NCBI GenBank assembly: GCA_043810345.1
Contig: JBDROF010000056.1
Location: 4,126-68,125, forward strand
From: QYOJ01 sp043810345
Lineage (GTDB): Bacteria > Bacteroidota > Bacteroidia > Bacteroidales > FEN-979
Direction: 5' to 3'
DNA: 64,000 bases
Both the position numbers and the translations under genes were made by a program. The notes under the pieces are model-generated. The model saw only the letters and a program-made list of their open reading frames with translations. It did no database searches and had not been told where the DNA came from. Each line of letters starts with the position of its first letter. Position 1 is the stretch's first letter. Of this stretch, positions 44,395-53,873 are shown one piece after another.

Positions 44395-45904
44395 TCCGTT
44401 TTTCAGGCCGCATCTGCGGGAAAAACAGTACATCCTGAATGGATGGCTGGTTGGTCATGATCATGGTCAGCCGGTCGATTCCAATACCCATGCCAGCCGT
44501 TGGAGGCATACCATATTCCAGTGCTTTCAGGAAGTCTTCATCCAACACCATCGATTCTGTGTCACCACGCTTGCCGAGCTCCAGCTGAGCTTCAAATCGT
44601 TCCAGCTGATCAATCGGGTCATTGAGCTCTGAGAAGGCGTTACACAACTCTTTCCCGTTACAGATTGCCTCAAACCGCTCCGCGAGACCTTCCTCTGTAC
44701 GATGCTTTTTAGCTAGAGGTGACATCTCAACAGGATAATCCATGATAAAGGTAGGCTGGATCAGGTTTGGTTCACACTTCTCTCCGAAGAGCTCATCAAT
44801 GATCTTGCCTTTAGCCATGGTAGGGTTTACCTGCACGGTCAGCTCTTTGGCGGTCCTGCGCAACGCCTCCTCATTCATCCCGGAGATATCCACTCCGGTG
44901 TAGTGTTGAATGACTTCATACATGGTATACCGTTTCCACGGACGTTTGAAATCGATCAGGTGATCGGCAACCTGTATCTCCGTCTTTCCATGCAGATCCA
45001 GGGCGATCTGTTCCACCATCTCCTCTACCAGATCCATCATCCAGAGATAATCTTTATAGGCTACATAAAGCTCCATCTGGGTAAATTCCGGATTATGGAA
45101 GCGGTCCATTCCTTCGTTTCTGAAATCTTTCGAGAACTCATAGACTCCGGGGAATCCCCCAACGATCAACCGTTTCAAATACAGCTCATTGGCGATCCTG
45201 AGATAGAGGGTCATGTCGAGCGTGTTATGATGGGTGGTGAAAGGTCGTGCCGCAGCACCTCCGTAAAGAGGTTGCAAGACAGGGGTTTCCACCTCGAGGT
45301 AGTGTTTGGCGTTCAGGAAATCCCGCATCGAATTGATCAACCGGGTACGCTTGACAAAGACCTCCCGGACATGCGGATTCACAATCAGGTCAACATACCG
45401 CTGGCGGAACCGTTGCTCGGGATCGGTAAAGGCATCGAATACGGCATCCTCTTTCTCTTTGACTATCGGAAGGGGCTTCAGTGATTTGCATAAAAGTTTC
45501 AGAGAGGTAATATGAATGGTGATCTCACCCATCTTAGTGATGAATACAAACCCGGTGATCCCGATGATATCTCCTATGTCCAGGTGACGTTTGAATATGG
45601 TATTGTACAGGGTTTTGTCTTCACCTGGACAGATCTCATCCCGTTTGGCATAGATCTGGATCCTTCCGGTCTCGTCCTGAATTTCAGCAAACGAAGCCGC
45701 ACCCATGATTCTGCGGCTCATGATTCGTCCGGCGATACTGATATCCTGGTATAGCGTGTTGTCGTCAGGAAAATTTTGCTTGATCTCCTGTGCAGTCACG
45801 TTCACTGCAAAGGCCTCCGGGGGGTAAGGGTCGATGCCGAGGTTCACCAATTCCTGCAGCGAATCCCGCCGGATCTGTTCCTGTTCAGACAATGAATGTT
45901 CCAT
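44387..45904 (-). CDS. lysS: Lysyl-tRNA synthetase, class II
   Basis: 505 residues from ATG 45904 (MEHSLSEQEQIRRD). The frame opens 6 codons earlier, but that start lies in the promoter. An N-terminal OB-fold anticodon domain (ISIAGRIMSRRIMGAASFAEIQDETGRIQIY) is followed by the class II motifs: motif 2 FRNEGMDRFHNPEFTQME and motif 3 GMGIGIDRLTMIMT. Normal length. Confidence 0.96.
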   Translation of the reverse strand: MEHSLSEQEQIRRDSLQELVNLGIDPYPPEAFAVNVTAQEIKQNFPDDNTLYQDISIAGRIMSRRIMGAASFAEIQDETGRIQIYAKRDEICPGEDKTLYNTIFKRHLDIGDIIGITGFVFITKMGEITIHITSLKLLCKSLKPLPIVKEKEDAVFDAFTDPEQRFRQRYVDLIVNPHVREVFVKRTRLINSMRDFLNAKHYLEVETPVLQPLYGGAAARPFTTHHNTLDMTLYLRIANELYLKRLIVGGFPGVYEFSKDFRNEGMDRFHNPEFTQMELYVAYKDYLWMMDLVEEMVEQIALDLHGKTEIQVADHLIDFKRPWKRYTMYEVIQHYTGVDISGMNEEALRRTAKELTVQVNPTMAKGKIIDELFGEKCEPNLIQPTFIMDYPVEMSPLAKKHRTEEGLAERFEAICNGKELCNAFSELNDPIDQLERFEAQLELGKRGDTESMVLDEDFLKALEYGMPPTAGMGIGIDRLTMIMTNQPSIQDVLFFPQMRPEKRTT

Positions 45905-45919
45905 GGAGTAAAATTTGCG

Positions 45920-45927
45920 CAAAGATA
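45920..45927 (-). promoter_or_regulatory. -7 promoter element for lysS
   Basis: The minus strand reads TATCTTTG, 16 bases upstream of ATG 45904. It excludes the longer frame starting at 45922. Confidence 0.6.
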
Positions 45928-45949
45928 TAGAAAAGGGATGAATTGGTTC

Positions 45950-46675
45950 TCAGGAGAGTACTGTATGGAGGATCTCATGTGACCGGATCTCTTTAAATCC
46001 CGGGAGGTGAAGGCGGTAGAAATGGAGGATCTTATCCAGCAGTAGTGATCGGATCTTTGCCGGAAAAGAGAGCAGGGAAAGTTGATCCAGATCTGTTTTA
46101 ATCAGTTGAAAAAACCAGCCACTCTCTTGCTCATCCAGACAGTCATCCGGGGAGGAGTAAAGAGGATGAAAACAACCTTCCCGTAAATGGAAGAACCGGT
46201 TATAATCTGTTCGGTTTCCCTGGGGCTGAAATCCCAAAAACCGGCTGAGTTTAATGGCAAAAAGGAGGTGAAAGTTTGAAACAGGTTCTTCGACTGTATC
46301 AAGCAGAATGAACCCATTCCAAAGGAACTCAAAGAGAGCGGTATTTGCCTCTTCTTCACGGATTGTACGGTAGATCAATTCGGCCAGGAACAATGCAATC
46401 GAACTTTTTCTGATATCAGATGAGATGGAATGGGTGGGCGTTGCCAGACTGACCTCCTTCACCGGGTGTAGGGAGCTCTTCTCCTTATGGTAAACAACCA
46501 GATCAAGCAAGGTCAATGGTTGAAAAAGGGCTGGTTTGGTTTTCGCTTTCTGGCTTCGGATCCCTTTCAGTAAATAAGATTGTAATCCAAATGTCTCGGT
46601 ATAGACTTTAACAATTAAACTGGATTCTGAGTATTTGACCGAATGGAGGACAATCCCCCTGGTTTTATAAAGCAT
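45950..46675 (-). CDS. recO: DNA repair protein RecO
   Basis: 241 residues. The N-terminal OB fold reads YKTRGIVLHSVKYSESSLIVKVYTETFGLQSYLLKGIR, then a helical C-terminal domain with FHLREGCFHPL and LPGFKEIRSHEILHTVL. It loads RecA at gaps with RecR. It lies just downstream of the PorZ-like gene; stop and start overlap by one base (TGATG), so the two are coupled. Confidence 0.93.
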   Translation of the reverse strand: MLYKTRGIVLHSVKYSESSLIVKVYTETFGLQSYLLKGIRSQKAKTKPALFQPLTLLDLVVYHKEKSSLHPVKEVSLATPTHSISSDIRKSSIALFLAELIYRTIREEEANTALFEFLWNGFILLDTVEEPVSNFHLLFAIKLSRFLGFQPQGNRTDYNRFFHLREGCFHPLYSSPDDCLDEQESGWFFQLIKTDLDQLSLLSFPAKIRSLLLDKILHFYRLHLPGFKEIRSHEILHTVLS

Positions 46676-49008
46676 CAGTTGATGATGAGGATTTTCGTCA
46701 CCACTTTCTCTTTCCCTTTCTCGTCGCTGGCAAACACCAGATAGACTCCTGTTTTGACCCGTTTCCCGTTCAAATTGGTGCCGTCCCAGATAGCCTGGCC
46801 ACCCTCCGCTTTGGTAGAATGGACAACGGCTCCGCTGATGTCGGTAATCCTGACCTGGGCATTGGTTACCAATCCTTTGATCCCGATTATACCGCTGTAT
46901 CCCTCTTTCACAGGGTTAGGGAAGGCATAGACATCGTCCATGGTTTCAGTCCCCTGGGTAGCGCTGCCACGGTAGGAGATCACACCTTTATCTGTTCCCA
47001 TAAATACATCGCCGTTTGCGTTGATAGCCAAACTGGTGATACGGTTAGAGAAGAGCGGACTGTTGTTTTCCGTAAAGTGATGGATCTCATTGGTCCCATC
47101 GGCAGAAAAGAGAAATACTCCACTGCGGTCAGTCCCAATCCATTTTCGGTTGGATCCGTCTACCGCGATGGCCGTCACAGTCTCATTTTCCAACAGGTAT
47201 TGATAATATCCGCCATACTCCACCAGGATCCGCTGTGCATCATAGTTTCCCCCGGTGAAAATATTCTCAGGGTTATAGAACACGGCTACCCCTTTCTCCG
47301 TACCAATCCACACTTCGCCATCGTGCTCTTCGGCAATGGCGAATACAATCGTCCCCGGGATAGCTCCATGTCCTTCTGAGGAGTTGAGTTTTTTGGCATG
47401 GTCGTCGGCAGGATTATCCGGCGTTCCGTTATCTGTAAAGACGATCAGGGAGTTCGCATTCATGTTCCCGTAGCGCATCACGATCCATTTCTGGCCGTAC
47501 CGGTCGATGATCATCTGTCCGAGATCTGATTCCTGCACTTCGGTGATCGTGAACCCTTTCCAGTCATTGCCACGTTTCAGGGAGAGGCAGTGATTGGTAT
47601 GGGAAGTGGACACCCAGAGGTTGCCATCCTTGTCAAAAGCGGTTCCACCCACCCGGATATCTCCGGTATCGGATGCCGAATGGCTACCTAAAGTACTGTT
47701 CCAGGAACCATACCTATTCGTATTTTCATCTCCGTAGAACTCCATCAACCCCTTTCCCCACGAACCAGCATAAAACCGTTTGGAATCATTCGGGTCAATG
47801 GCGACAGTCACCAGGTCATTGATCCCAGCCATAGTGGGGATGTTCCATCCGGAGAAATTGGTCCAGTTGGAATTATCAAATTTATAAACCTGTCCTGCAT
47901 TATAGATTGGCACATAAGATCCATCACGGCCTCCGGCTGCTATTAACAGGTCATCCCCCCTGGTGGTCATGCTGAAGGCGCTGGCAGTGAGCGGTCCGCT
48001 GAGGTCATACCTGCTAAAATAATTTTCTGCGATATGGTATGAAATTAACCCGGCATATGTGTCGCCAATCCATAGCAGGTTGTCTTTATCCTGAATGGCA
48101 TCCAGCGGGTACGGCGCCCCGGGTGAATAGTTCCATACAGTATATACTTGTTGCAATGCCTGATCGTAAGCATAAACAAAGTAGTTGTATGTGATGATCA
48201 GCCTGTCATACATGGAATGGAGTTTATGAAGGGTATTACTCAATTCCGTATTCCAGGGGGTCCAGTTACCGTTGCTGTGGATGTAAATGGTATCCCGGTT
48301 CGGAGTGGTGCGGGATTTATTGACAAAAACCTTGTCGCCTATCGCGGTGATCGTGTTGTACCGCATGGTCGTTTCCATTCGGGCATCAAGCTCCCAGACG
48401 GCAAAATTCACCAGGTTGGGATCTTTGATATAGGCTTTGTAAATTCCTAATTCTGTGGCTGCCCAAAGGGTGTCGTTGATGTCGGAAGTGATGGATAACA
48501 CGTTGATCGGACTTCCATTCGGCCCGATATAGTAAGTGTCCCTGATCTCCTCTTTTTCCAGGTCCAGTACCACAATCCCAAAGCCACAAGCGAGGTAGGC
48601 ATATTTCTCATGGCAATAGATGCTGTTGATGGTTTTGTTTCCCAGGATCTGTTTCCGTTTGATATCCGATATATTGGTAACCATCAGGTTGCTGATGAGG
48701 TCAATGTTGGCATTGGAATAGGTCAGCACTACTGTTTTGGTCTCTTTATTATAGTCAATAGTTGTGATCCCAATATCCGAGAGTCCGTTAATTTTAGACA
48801 TCCGCTGAACACTGTTATCTTCTTTGTCGAAGTAGAAAATAGCATAAGGAGTTGCAGCATAGATGTAATTACCGGCTTCGGTTAGTGAGATTACCTGGTA
48901 ATAGGGTAATTCATCTCTCCATTGACCAATGGGGGTTTCCTGTGAAAACCCCGGAAGGGTTAGTGAAAAAAGGAATATCAGCACTAAAAAGCAGGGTCGT
49001 ATCTTCAT
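46675..49008 (-). CDS. porZ: PorZ-like type IX secretion accessory protein
   Basis: 777 residues. A signal peptide ends at GFSQ (about 22). Two beta-propeller-like domains built of two-component-regulator-type repeats follow (WRDELPYYQVISLTEAGNYIYAATP, LWAATELGIYKAY, VWIGTEKGVAVFYN, KWIGTDRSGVFLF). A C-terminal beta-sandwich resembles a T9SS signal (FPNPVKEGYSGIIGIKG to VVTKILIIN). This matches PorZ, which binds anionic LPS and feeds the PorU sortase at the outer membrane. It is encoded with recO. Confidence 0.88.
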   Translation of the reverse strand: MKIRPCFLVLIFLFSLTLPGFSQETPIGQWRDELPYYQVISLTEAGNYIYAATPYAIFYFDKEDNSVQRMSKINGLSDIGITTIDYNKETKTVVLTYSNANIDLISNLMVTNISDIKRKQILGNKTINSIYCHEKYAYLACGFGIVVLDLEKEEIRDTYYIGPNGSPINVLSITSDINDTLWAATELGIYKAYIKDPNLVNFAVWELDARMETTMRYNTITAIGDKVFVNKSRTTPNRDTIYIHSNGNWTPWNTELSNTLHKLHSMYDRLIITYNYFVYAYDQALQQVYTVWNYSPGAPYPLDAIQDKDNLLWIGDTYAGLISYHIAENYFSRYDLSGPLTASAFSMTTRGDDLLIAAGGRDGSYVPIYNAGQVYKFDNSNWTNFSGWNIPTMAGINDLVTVAIDPNDSKRFYAGSWGKGLMEFYGDENTNRYGSWNSTLGSHSASDTGDIRVGGTAFDKDGNLWVSTSHTNHCLSLKRGNDWKGFTITEVQESDLGQMIIDRYGQKWIVMRYGNMNANSLIVFTDNGTPDNPADDHAKKLNSSEGHGAIPGTIVFAIAEEHDGEVWIGTEKGVAVFYNPENIFTGGNYDAQRILVEYGGYYQYLLENETVTAIAVDGSNRKWIGTDRSGVFLFSADGTNEIHHFTENNSPLFSNRITSLAINANGDVFMGTDKGVISYRGSATQGTETMDDVYAFPNPVKEGYSGIIGIKGLVTNAQVRITDISGAVVHSTKAEGGQAIWDGTNLNGKRVKTGVYLVFASDEKGKEKVVTKILIIN

Positions 49009-49092
49009 GAAAGTAGTCTGTTAATTGAACTGAAAAAAGAATATTCAACTAAACTCTTTTTTCTTCTATTTATTGTGAGAAACCAACAGGGA

Positions 49093-51582
49093 TTAGGATT
49101 TGCTGAAAAGGCGTTTGAATGCGGATTTTTTCTCTGAATCCTTATCATCGGAATAGTAACCGTAGCCATAGCCATAGCCATACCCGTAACCGTAGCCATA
49201 GCCATACCCGTAGCCATAGCCATACCCGTATCCGTAACCATACCCGTAACCGTATGAGTTCCGGCTCAGCTTGACGTCGTTGATCAGAATGGCCAGGTTC
49301 GGGATATTCCGCTGTTCCATATCCTTGATGATAGAGCCAAAGATCTTCTTGTGGGTAAAGTTCTGCCGAACCAGGAAAAGGTTTGCATCGGCGTGCTTCA
49401 TCAGCAAAAAGGCATCGGTAACCAGTCCAACCGGAGGAGTGTCGATAACGATGTAGTCATAGATCTCTTTCAGGCGGGCAAAGAGTTCTGTGCACTTTTC
49501 AGAAGCAATCAGCTCAGCTGGATTGGGAGGGACTGGTCCTGCCATTACGATATCGAAATATTCAATCCCTGAGTGTTGAATGATATTTTCGATGGAGCTT
49601 TTATTGATAAGATAGGAGCTGATCCCTTCGGTGTTGGTCAGGCCAAAGTCCTGGTAGATTTTCGGTTTTCTCAGGTCAAAGCCCATCAATAGGGTCTTCT
49701 TGCCATAAAGTGCAAAGACCGATGCCAGATTGATAGAGCAAAAGGTCTTGCCCGCACTCACCATGTCGGAGGTGACCAGTACCACCTGTTTTTCCTTCCC
49801 TTGCAACAGGTAGGTCAGGTTGGTACGTACCGAACGGAACGACTCGGCAATCGACGACTTGGGCGATTCGGCCACCACCACCTTGCTCTCTTTATCACTA
49901 TGGATGATGTGCCCGACGATGGGAAGCTGGGTGATCTTTTCAATATCTTCCCGTTCCATGATCTTATCGTTGAAGTAGTCTTTCCCGAGTATGTAAACCA
50001 CCGGAAGGATGATTCCAATGATCAGGGCGATCAGGTAGTTGAGGCTCTTTTTCGGGAACACGGGGCTCAATCCCTCAAAGCGGGCTTCATCAATCACTTC
50101 GTTATCCGGCAGGTTGGAAGCCTGGGTGATCTGGGCCTCTGACCGTTTTTGCAGGAGGAAGGTATAGATGGCATCCACCAGTTTGTATTTTCGTTGAATC
50201 CCTACTAAAATACGCTGGTTTTCAGGAAGTCCACTGATCCTTGAATTGAGAAGTTCAATCCGGTCGTCGATATCTTTCAGGGCGATGTCGTTGGTGTTGA
50301 TCGCACTTCTTATATTCTCTGCAAGTGCGTTTTTGGTGGATTCAATCTGCGAATCGAGCGCCTTTAGAGCCGGGTTTTTATCTGTTGAATAAAAAGCGCG
50401 TTCTGTTCTCTGGTTGTAGAGGCCGGTAAGTTGCATGGTAAGGTCATTGAGCATAAGATTGTCAACCCCCATGGATGCAGGAACAATGATCTCGTTTAAT
50501 CCCTCGCTTTTATTGATATATGCCAGCAGGTTGGTCAGATATTTTGACTTTACAATGATGACCGCTTTCTCATCCTGCAACTGTATCATCTTTTCAAATA
50601 CCTGCTGGGCTGTCTGATCCAGGTCCATGATCTCGGTGGAGGCTTTGAACGACTGGAGAGATCGTTCGGAAAGGTTCAGGGAATCGGAAATTCCACTCAA
50701 TTCATGATCGATAAAGTCGATGGTTCTTATAGCAACCAGGTTCTTTTGTTCCAATCCCCTGGAAAGGTATTCGTTGGTCAGGTCATTCAGAAAATCAGCG
50801 ATCTTCTCCACGTTGCCTCCTTTGAGGGTGAGTTCCACGATGGAGGCTTCGCGATTGATGGGTTCTATCCCGAAGGCTTTGAATTCTGTGACCAACCCAG
50901 GATAGGGGTTAAAGACAAAAAAGAAGGATCTCTTTTTATCTTCATCCGGGTTGTAATGGGCATTCAACAGAATTTTAAACTTGAAGTCAGGGGTTTCAAT
51001 CTCATGGCCAAACCTCAAGGGTTCGTTAAAATTTATGTTCTCTTCACGATTGGGAACTGGCTCTTTGGTGGAATAGTTAAAAAACTTGACTTTTTCATCT
51101 TTGACCTCAAGCCGGAACTCGGTGCCTGATAAAAAGGAGATATTGAAACGGATGTTGGCGGGTTGCGGAAAGGTTGTATCAAATTCAACCGTGAATGGGG
51201 ATGATTTGTACAACTCCTGAGTTATGAAATTCTCTTCACTATAATAAGCAACTTCAAAACCACACTTCAGGATGGTTTTATAAGTTAACGAGTAGGAGCT
51301 CAGGATCCCGATCTCGTTCTGCAGGTTCTGCATGTTGTTTAACATGCCTAATCCCATGATATTCTGAGGATTCAACTTGTTTTCCGACTTGTCCTTGATC
51401 AGGACAGTTGCCTTGACTTCATAGACCGGTTTAGAGTATTTGTTGAAGACAAAAGCAATGATCAGGGCAATGAATATGGTAATGGCGAAAAAGTACCAGT
51501 ATCTGTAGAATTTGAACAGGATGACTTTATAGTCAATAGCCTGCTGTTGCTGTTGGGCGAAATCCTGTAAGTTATCGTTCAC
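49093..51582 (-). CDS. Capsule-type tyrosine autokinase (Wzc/BY-kinase) with (YG)16 tail
   Basis: 829 residues. An N-terminal Wzz/chain-length domain has a helix near 35-50 and a second near 510-530, with long coiled-coil helices between. The cytoplasmic kinase has Walker A SDMVSAGKT (605-613), Walker A' LLMGFDLRKPK, and Walker B DYIVIDTPPVG. The tail is (YG)16YY at residues 777-810, then SDDKDSEKK and KRLF. In BY-kinases the C-terminal Tyr cluster is the autophosphorylation site controlling polysaccharide polymerisation. The upstream Wza-like gene is 8 bases away. Confidence 0.93.
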   Translation of the reverse strand: MNDNLQDFAQQQQQAIDYKVILFKFYRYWYFFAITIFIALIIAFVFNKYSKPVYEVKATVLIKDKSENKLNPQNIMGLGMLNNMQNLQNEIGILSSYSLTYKTILKCGFEVAYYSEENFITQELYKSSPFTVEFDTTFPQPANIRFNISFLSGTEFRLEVKDEKVKFFNYSTKEPVPNREENINFNEPLRFGHEIETPDFKFKILLNAHYNPDEDKKRSFFFVFNPYPGLVTEFKAFGIEPINREASIVELTLKGGNVEKIADFLNDLTNEYLSRGLEQKNLVAIRTIDFIDHELSGISDSLNLSERSLQSFKASTEIMDLDQTAQQVFEKMIQLQDEKAVIIVKSKYLTNLLAYINKSEGLNEIIVPASMGVDNLMLNDLTMQLTGLYNQRTERAFYSTDKNPALKALDSQIESTKNALAENIRSAINTNDIALKDIDDRIELLNSRISGLPENQRILVGIQRKYKLVDAIYTFLLQKRSEAQITQASNLPDNEVIDEARFEGLSPVFPKKSLNYLIALIIGIILPVVYILGKDYFNDKIMEREDIEKITQLPIVGHIIHSDKESKVVVAESPKSSIAESFRSVRTNLTYLLQGKEKQVVLVTSDMVSAGKTFCSINLASVFALYGKKTLLMGFDLRKPKIYQDFGLTNTEGISSYLINKSSIENIIQHSGIEYFDIVMAGPVPPNPAELIASEKCTELFARLKEIYDYIVIDTPPVGLVTDAFLLMKHADANLFLVRQNFTHKKIFGSIIKDMEQRNIPNLAILINDVKLSRNSYGYGYGYGYGYGYGYGYGYGYGYGYGYGYGYGYYSDDKDSEKKSAFKRLFSKS
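49153..49254 (-). repeat. Hexanucleotide GGNTAY coding repeat, (Tyr-Gly)16
   Basis: Sixteen consecutive Tyr-Gly codon pairs followed by Tyr-Tyr. Tyr codons mix TAC/TAT and Gly codons mix GGT/GGG/GGC/GGA. Parts repeat as 18- and 30-base blocks, indicating slippage or recombination within the array. Confidence 0.97.
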
Positions 51583-51590
51583 TGGATTAA

Positions 51591-52379
51591 CTATTTAAAG
51601 TAATTGATTAACAACAATGCAGTGGAAATTGCCGAAAACACCAGGGCATAGGGGAATGCTGCAAACCCCCATTGTTTGATCCCTAACGGAGAAGCATAAA
51701 TGATGTCGTTGGGCATCATGTAGAAATATTCCGAAGACATGATATCTGCTTTGTTCAGATCCAGATAGACGACTTTGGAGCCATCCGTCGTTTGCCTTAC
51801 CAGGGCAATTTTCTTCCGGTTAGCATAATCGGTCAGGTCGCCCGCCATGGCGATTGCCTCAAAGATGTTGATCTCATCCTGGTAAATGGTAAGCACTCCT
51901 GGCCCTCGCACTTCACCTAAAATCGTAATTTTAAAATTCACCATCTTGACGATCACCATGGTCTCCGTAAGGTATTCATCCACGTTCATCTGGAGGACTT
52001 CTTTGACCTGTTCCACTGTCAGGTCTTTAACCAGGACCTTCCCAACGATAGGAAAATCGATGTACCCGTCTTTATCAACGGTATAGCTGTTTAGATAGAT
52101 AGAGGCATCGCTGGTATACTGTTGGTAATTGGAGGAAGAGACCATGTTGAAAAAGAGATAGGTCTTCTCATCCAGGCTGAAGATCCGGATGTAGAGGTTG
52201 TCATTAGCCTGGATTTTATAATCAAGCGGTCGTTTATTGACATAGGCATTGGTGGCATCCTGTTCCTGGAGGGTTTGCAGGTACTTGATCCTTTTCTGTG
52301 GCACACAGGAAGCAAAAATGAGAAGAATCAGGGCAATCTGAATCAGGTATTTGCCGGAGTGAAAGTATCGGATTTTCAT
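51591..52379 (-). CDS. Polysaccharide export lipoprotein (Wza-like)
   Basis: 262 residues. Lipoprotein signal with Cys25 (LIFASC). A Poly_export domain (PLDYKIQANDNLYIRIFSLDE, YLNSYTVDKDGYIDFPIVGKV) and a SLBB domain (ITILGEVRGPGVLTIYQDEINIFEAIAMAGDL) follow. A C-terminal hydrophobic segment (about 236-258) could cross the outer membrane. It forms the export pore coupled to the tyrosine kinase at 49093. Confidence 0.92.
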   Translation of the reverse strand: MKIRYFHSGKYLIQIALILLIFASCVPQKRIKYLQTLQEQDATNAYVNKRPLDYKIQANDNLYIRIFSLDEKTYLFFNMVSSSNYQQYTSDASIYLNSYTVDKDGYIDFPIVGKVLVKDLTVEQVKEVLQMNVDEYLTETMVIVKMVNFKITILGEVRGPGVLTIYQDEINIFEAIAMAGDLTDYANRKKIALVRQTTDGSKVVYLDLNKADIMSSEYFYMMPNDIIYASPLGIKQWGFAAFPYALVFSAISTALLLINYFK

Positions 52380-52401
52380 AGGTTGCGTTGATAAAGCCCG
52401 A

Positions 52402-52409
52402 CAAAGTTA
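52402..52409 (-). promoter_or_regulatory. -7 promoter element for the export lipoprotein/kinase operon
   Basis: The minus strand reads TAACTTTG, 23 bases upstream of the ATG at 52379. Confidence 0.55.
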
Positions 52410-52424
52410 GCGTATTTTCAATAA

Positions 52425-53759
52425 TTACACAACTTCTCCTAGCAAGGTGGCCGATGTGGTGGAGGTGATTTTAACAGAAACATATTCACCGGGCTTAGTT
52501 TTGGTTTTGGGAAAGACAACCACCTTGTTCCGTGAATTTCTCCCCATGAAGTGTTCCCTGGATCGTTTGGAGTCCCCTTCAATCAATACCTCAAACTCCC
52601 GGTGAAGGTCCTGCTGATTGCTTTGATAAGAGAGCCTGTGCTGGAGATTGATCACCTCAGTCAGGCGACGTTCTTTGACGGCATCCGGGACGTTATCGGT
52701 CATTGTTTCGGCTGCCAGGGTCAAGGGACGTTCGGAGTAGTTGAACATAAAGGCGTAATCAAACCTGGCCCACTCCATAAGGGAGAGTGTCTCCTGGTGA
52801 TCTTCCTCGGTCTCATCACAAAAGCCCGTTATGATATCTGTAGAGATGGCGCAACCGGGAATGACTCTGCGGATCGCTTCCACCCGTTCCATGTACTCCT
52901 TGCGGGTATATTTCCGGTTCATGCGATCCAGTACCCGGGTACTCCCCGATTGAACAGGGAGGTGAATTGCCCTGCAGATATTTGGATGTTGGGCTATTGT
53001 TTCAAGCAACCCGTTGGAAATATCCTTCGGATGTGAAGTGGCAAACCGGATCCGGAGCAGTGGGCTGACCTCAGCTACCCGTCCCAGCAATCCGGCGAAC
53101 GAAAGCACGTTATCTTCTTCTATCCATTGATAGGAGTTGACGTTTTGCCCAAGCAAGGTCACCTCTCTGTATCCTTGTTCAAAGAGATCTTGTGACTCCT
53201 GAATGATCGAACCTGCATCCCTGCTCCGTTCCTTTCCCCTGGCAGAGGGCACCACACAATAGGAGCAGTAGTTTTCGCATCCACGCATAATAGAGATGAA
53301 TGCAGACACGCCGTTGCTGCCAAGTCTGACCGGCGCGATGTCGGCATAGGTCTCCTCCATCGATAACAATGTATTTACTCCTCGATGTCCCGACTCCACC
53401 TGTTTGAGCAATCGTGGCAAATCCCGGTAAGCGTCGGGTCCGGCTACCACATCCAACAGATGCTCCTCCTCCAGGAGGACCCTCTTGAGCCGGTCGGCCA
53501 TACAGCCTAACAACCCGATGGTCAGGCCCGGATTCTTCTTTTTAACGGAGTGAAAATGCCGTAACCTTTTTTTTACCCGCTGTTCGGCATTGTCACGAAT
53601 GGAACAGGTATTCACAAAGATGATATCGGCATCCTGAATAGCTTCCGTAATCGTAAATCCATGATCCGTTAAAACAGATGCAACTATCTCACTGTCAGAA
53701 AAATTCATCTGACAACCATAGGTCTCGATATATATTTTTTTGTTTTTTTTCTGATCCAT
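52425..53759 (-). CDS. miaB: tRNA-2-methylthio-N6-dimethylallyladenosine synthase MiaB
   Basis: 444 residues. An N-terminal UPF0004 domain (YIETYGCQMNFSDSEIV, NTCSIRDNAEQ, LGCMADR) supplies three Cys for one cluster. The radical-SAM motif CENYCSYC (CxxxCxxC) and a C-terminal TRAM domain complete it. It methylthiolates A37 of tRNAs reading UNN codons. A -7 element lies upstream at 53806-53813. Confidence 0.95.
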   Translation of the reverse strand: MDQKKNKKIYIETYGCQMNFSDSEIVASVLTDHGFTITEAIQDADIIFVNTCSIRDNAEQRVKKRLRHFHSVKKKNPGLTIGLLGCMADRLKRVLLEEEHLLDVVAGPDAYRDLPRLLKQVESGHRGVNTLLSMEETYADIAPVRLGSNGVSAFISIMRGCENYCSYCVVPSARGKERSRDAGSIIQESQDLFEQGYREVTLLGQNVNSYQWIEEDNVLSFAGLLGRVAEVSPLLRIRFATSHPKDISNGLLETIAQHPNICRAIHLPVQSGSTRVLDRMNRKYTRKEYMERVEAIRRVIPGCAISTDIITGFCDETEEDHQETLSLMEWARFDYAFMFNYSERPLTLAAETMTDNVPDAVKERRLTEVINLQHRLSYQSNQQDLHREFEVLIEGDSKRSREHFMGRNSRNKVVVFPKTKTKPGEYVSVKITSTTSATLLGEVV

Positions 53760-53805
53760 GTATAACCTTTTATCCCTGAATCCGATTAATGGTAAAAAAC
53801 GGTTG

Positions 53806-53813
53806 CAAAGGTA
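53806..53813 (-). promoter_or_regulatory. -7 promoter element for miaB
   Basis: The minus strand reads TACCTTTG, 46 bases upstream of the ATG at 53759. It is divergent from the topA promoter 20 bases away. Confidence 0.55.
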
Positions 53814-53832
53814 GGTATTAACTTTATTGTCT

Positions 53833-53840
53833 TACTTTTG
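53833..53840 (+). promoter_or_regulatory. -7 promoter element for topA
   Basis: TACTTTTG matches TAnnTTTG, 33 bases before ATG 53874. Confidence 0.55.
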
Positions 53841-53873
53841 TACCCGGATTTGGGATTCAAAACGGACAATAAG

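Noticed and set aside
49005..49241. Open frame on the minus strand encoding Met/Ala/Thr/Gly repeats
   Set aside because: It is the (YG)16 hexanucleotide array of the tyrosine kinase read in another frame; no RBS or independent evidence.
53838..53873. Longer N-terminus for topA starting at TTG 53838
   Set aside because: This lies in the -7 promoter element, and the family N-terminus begins at ATG 53874.
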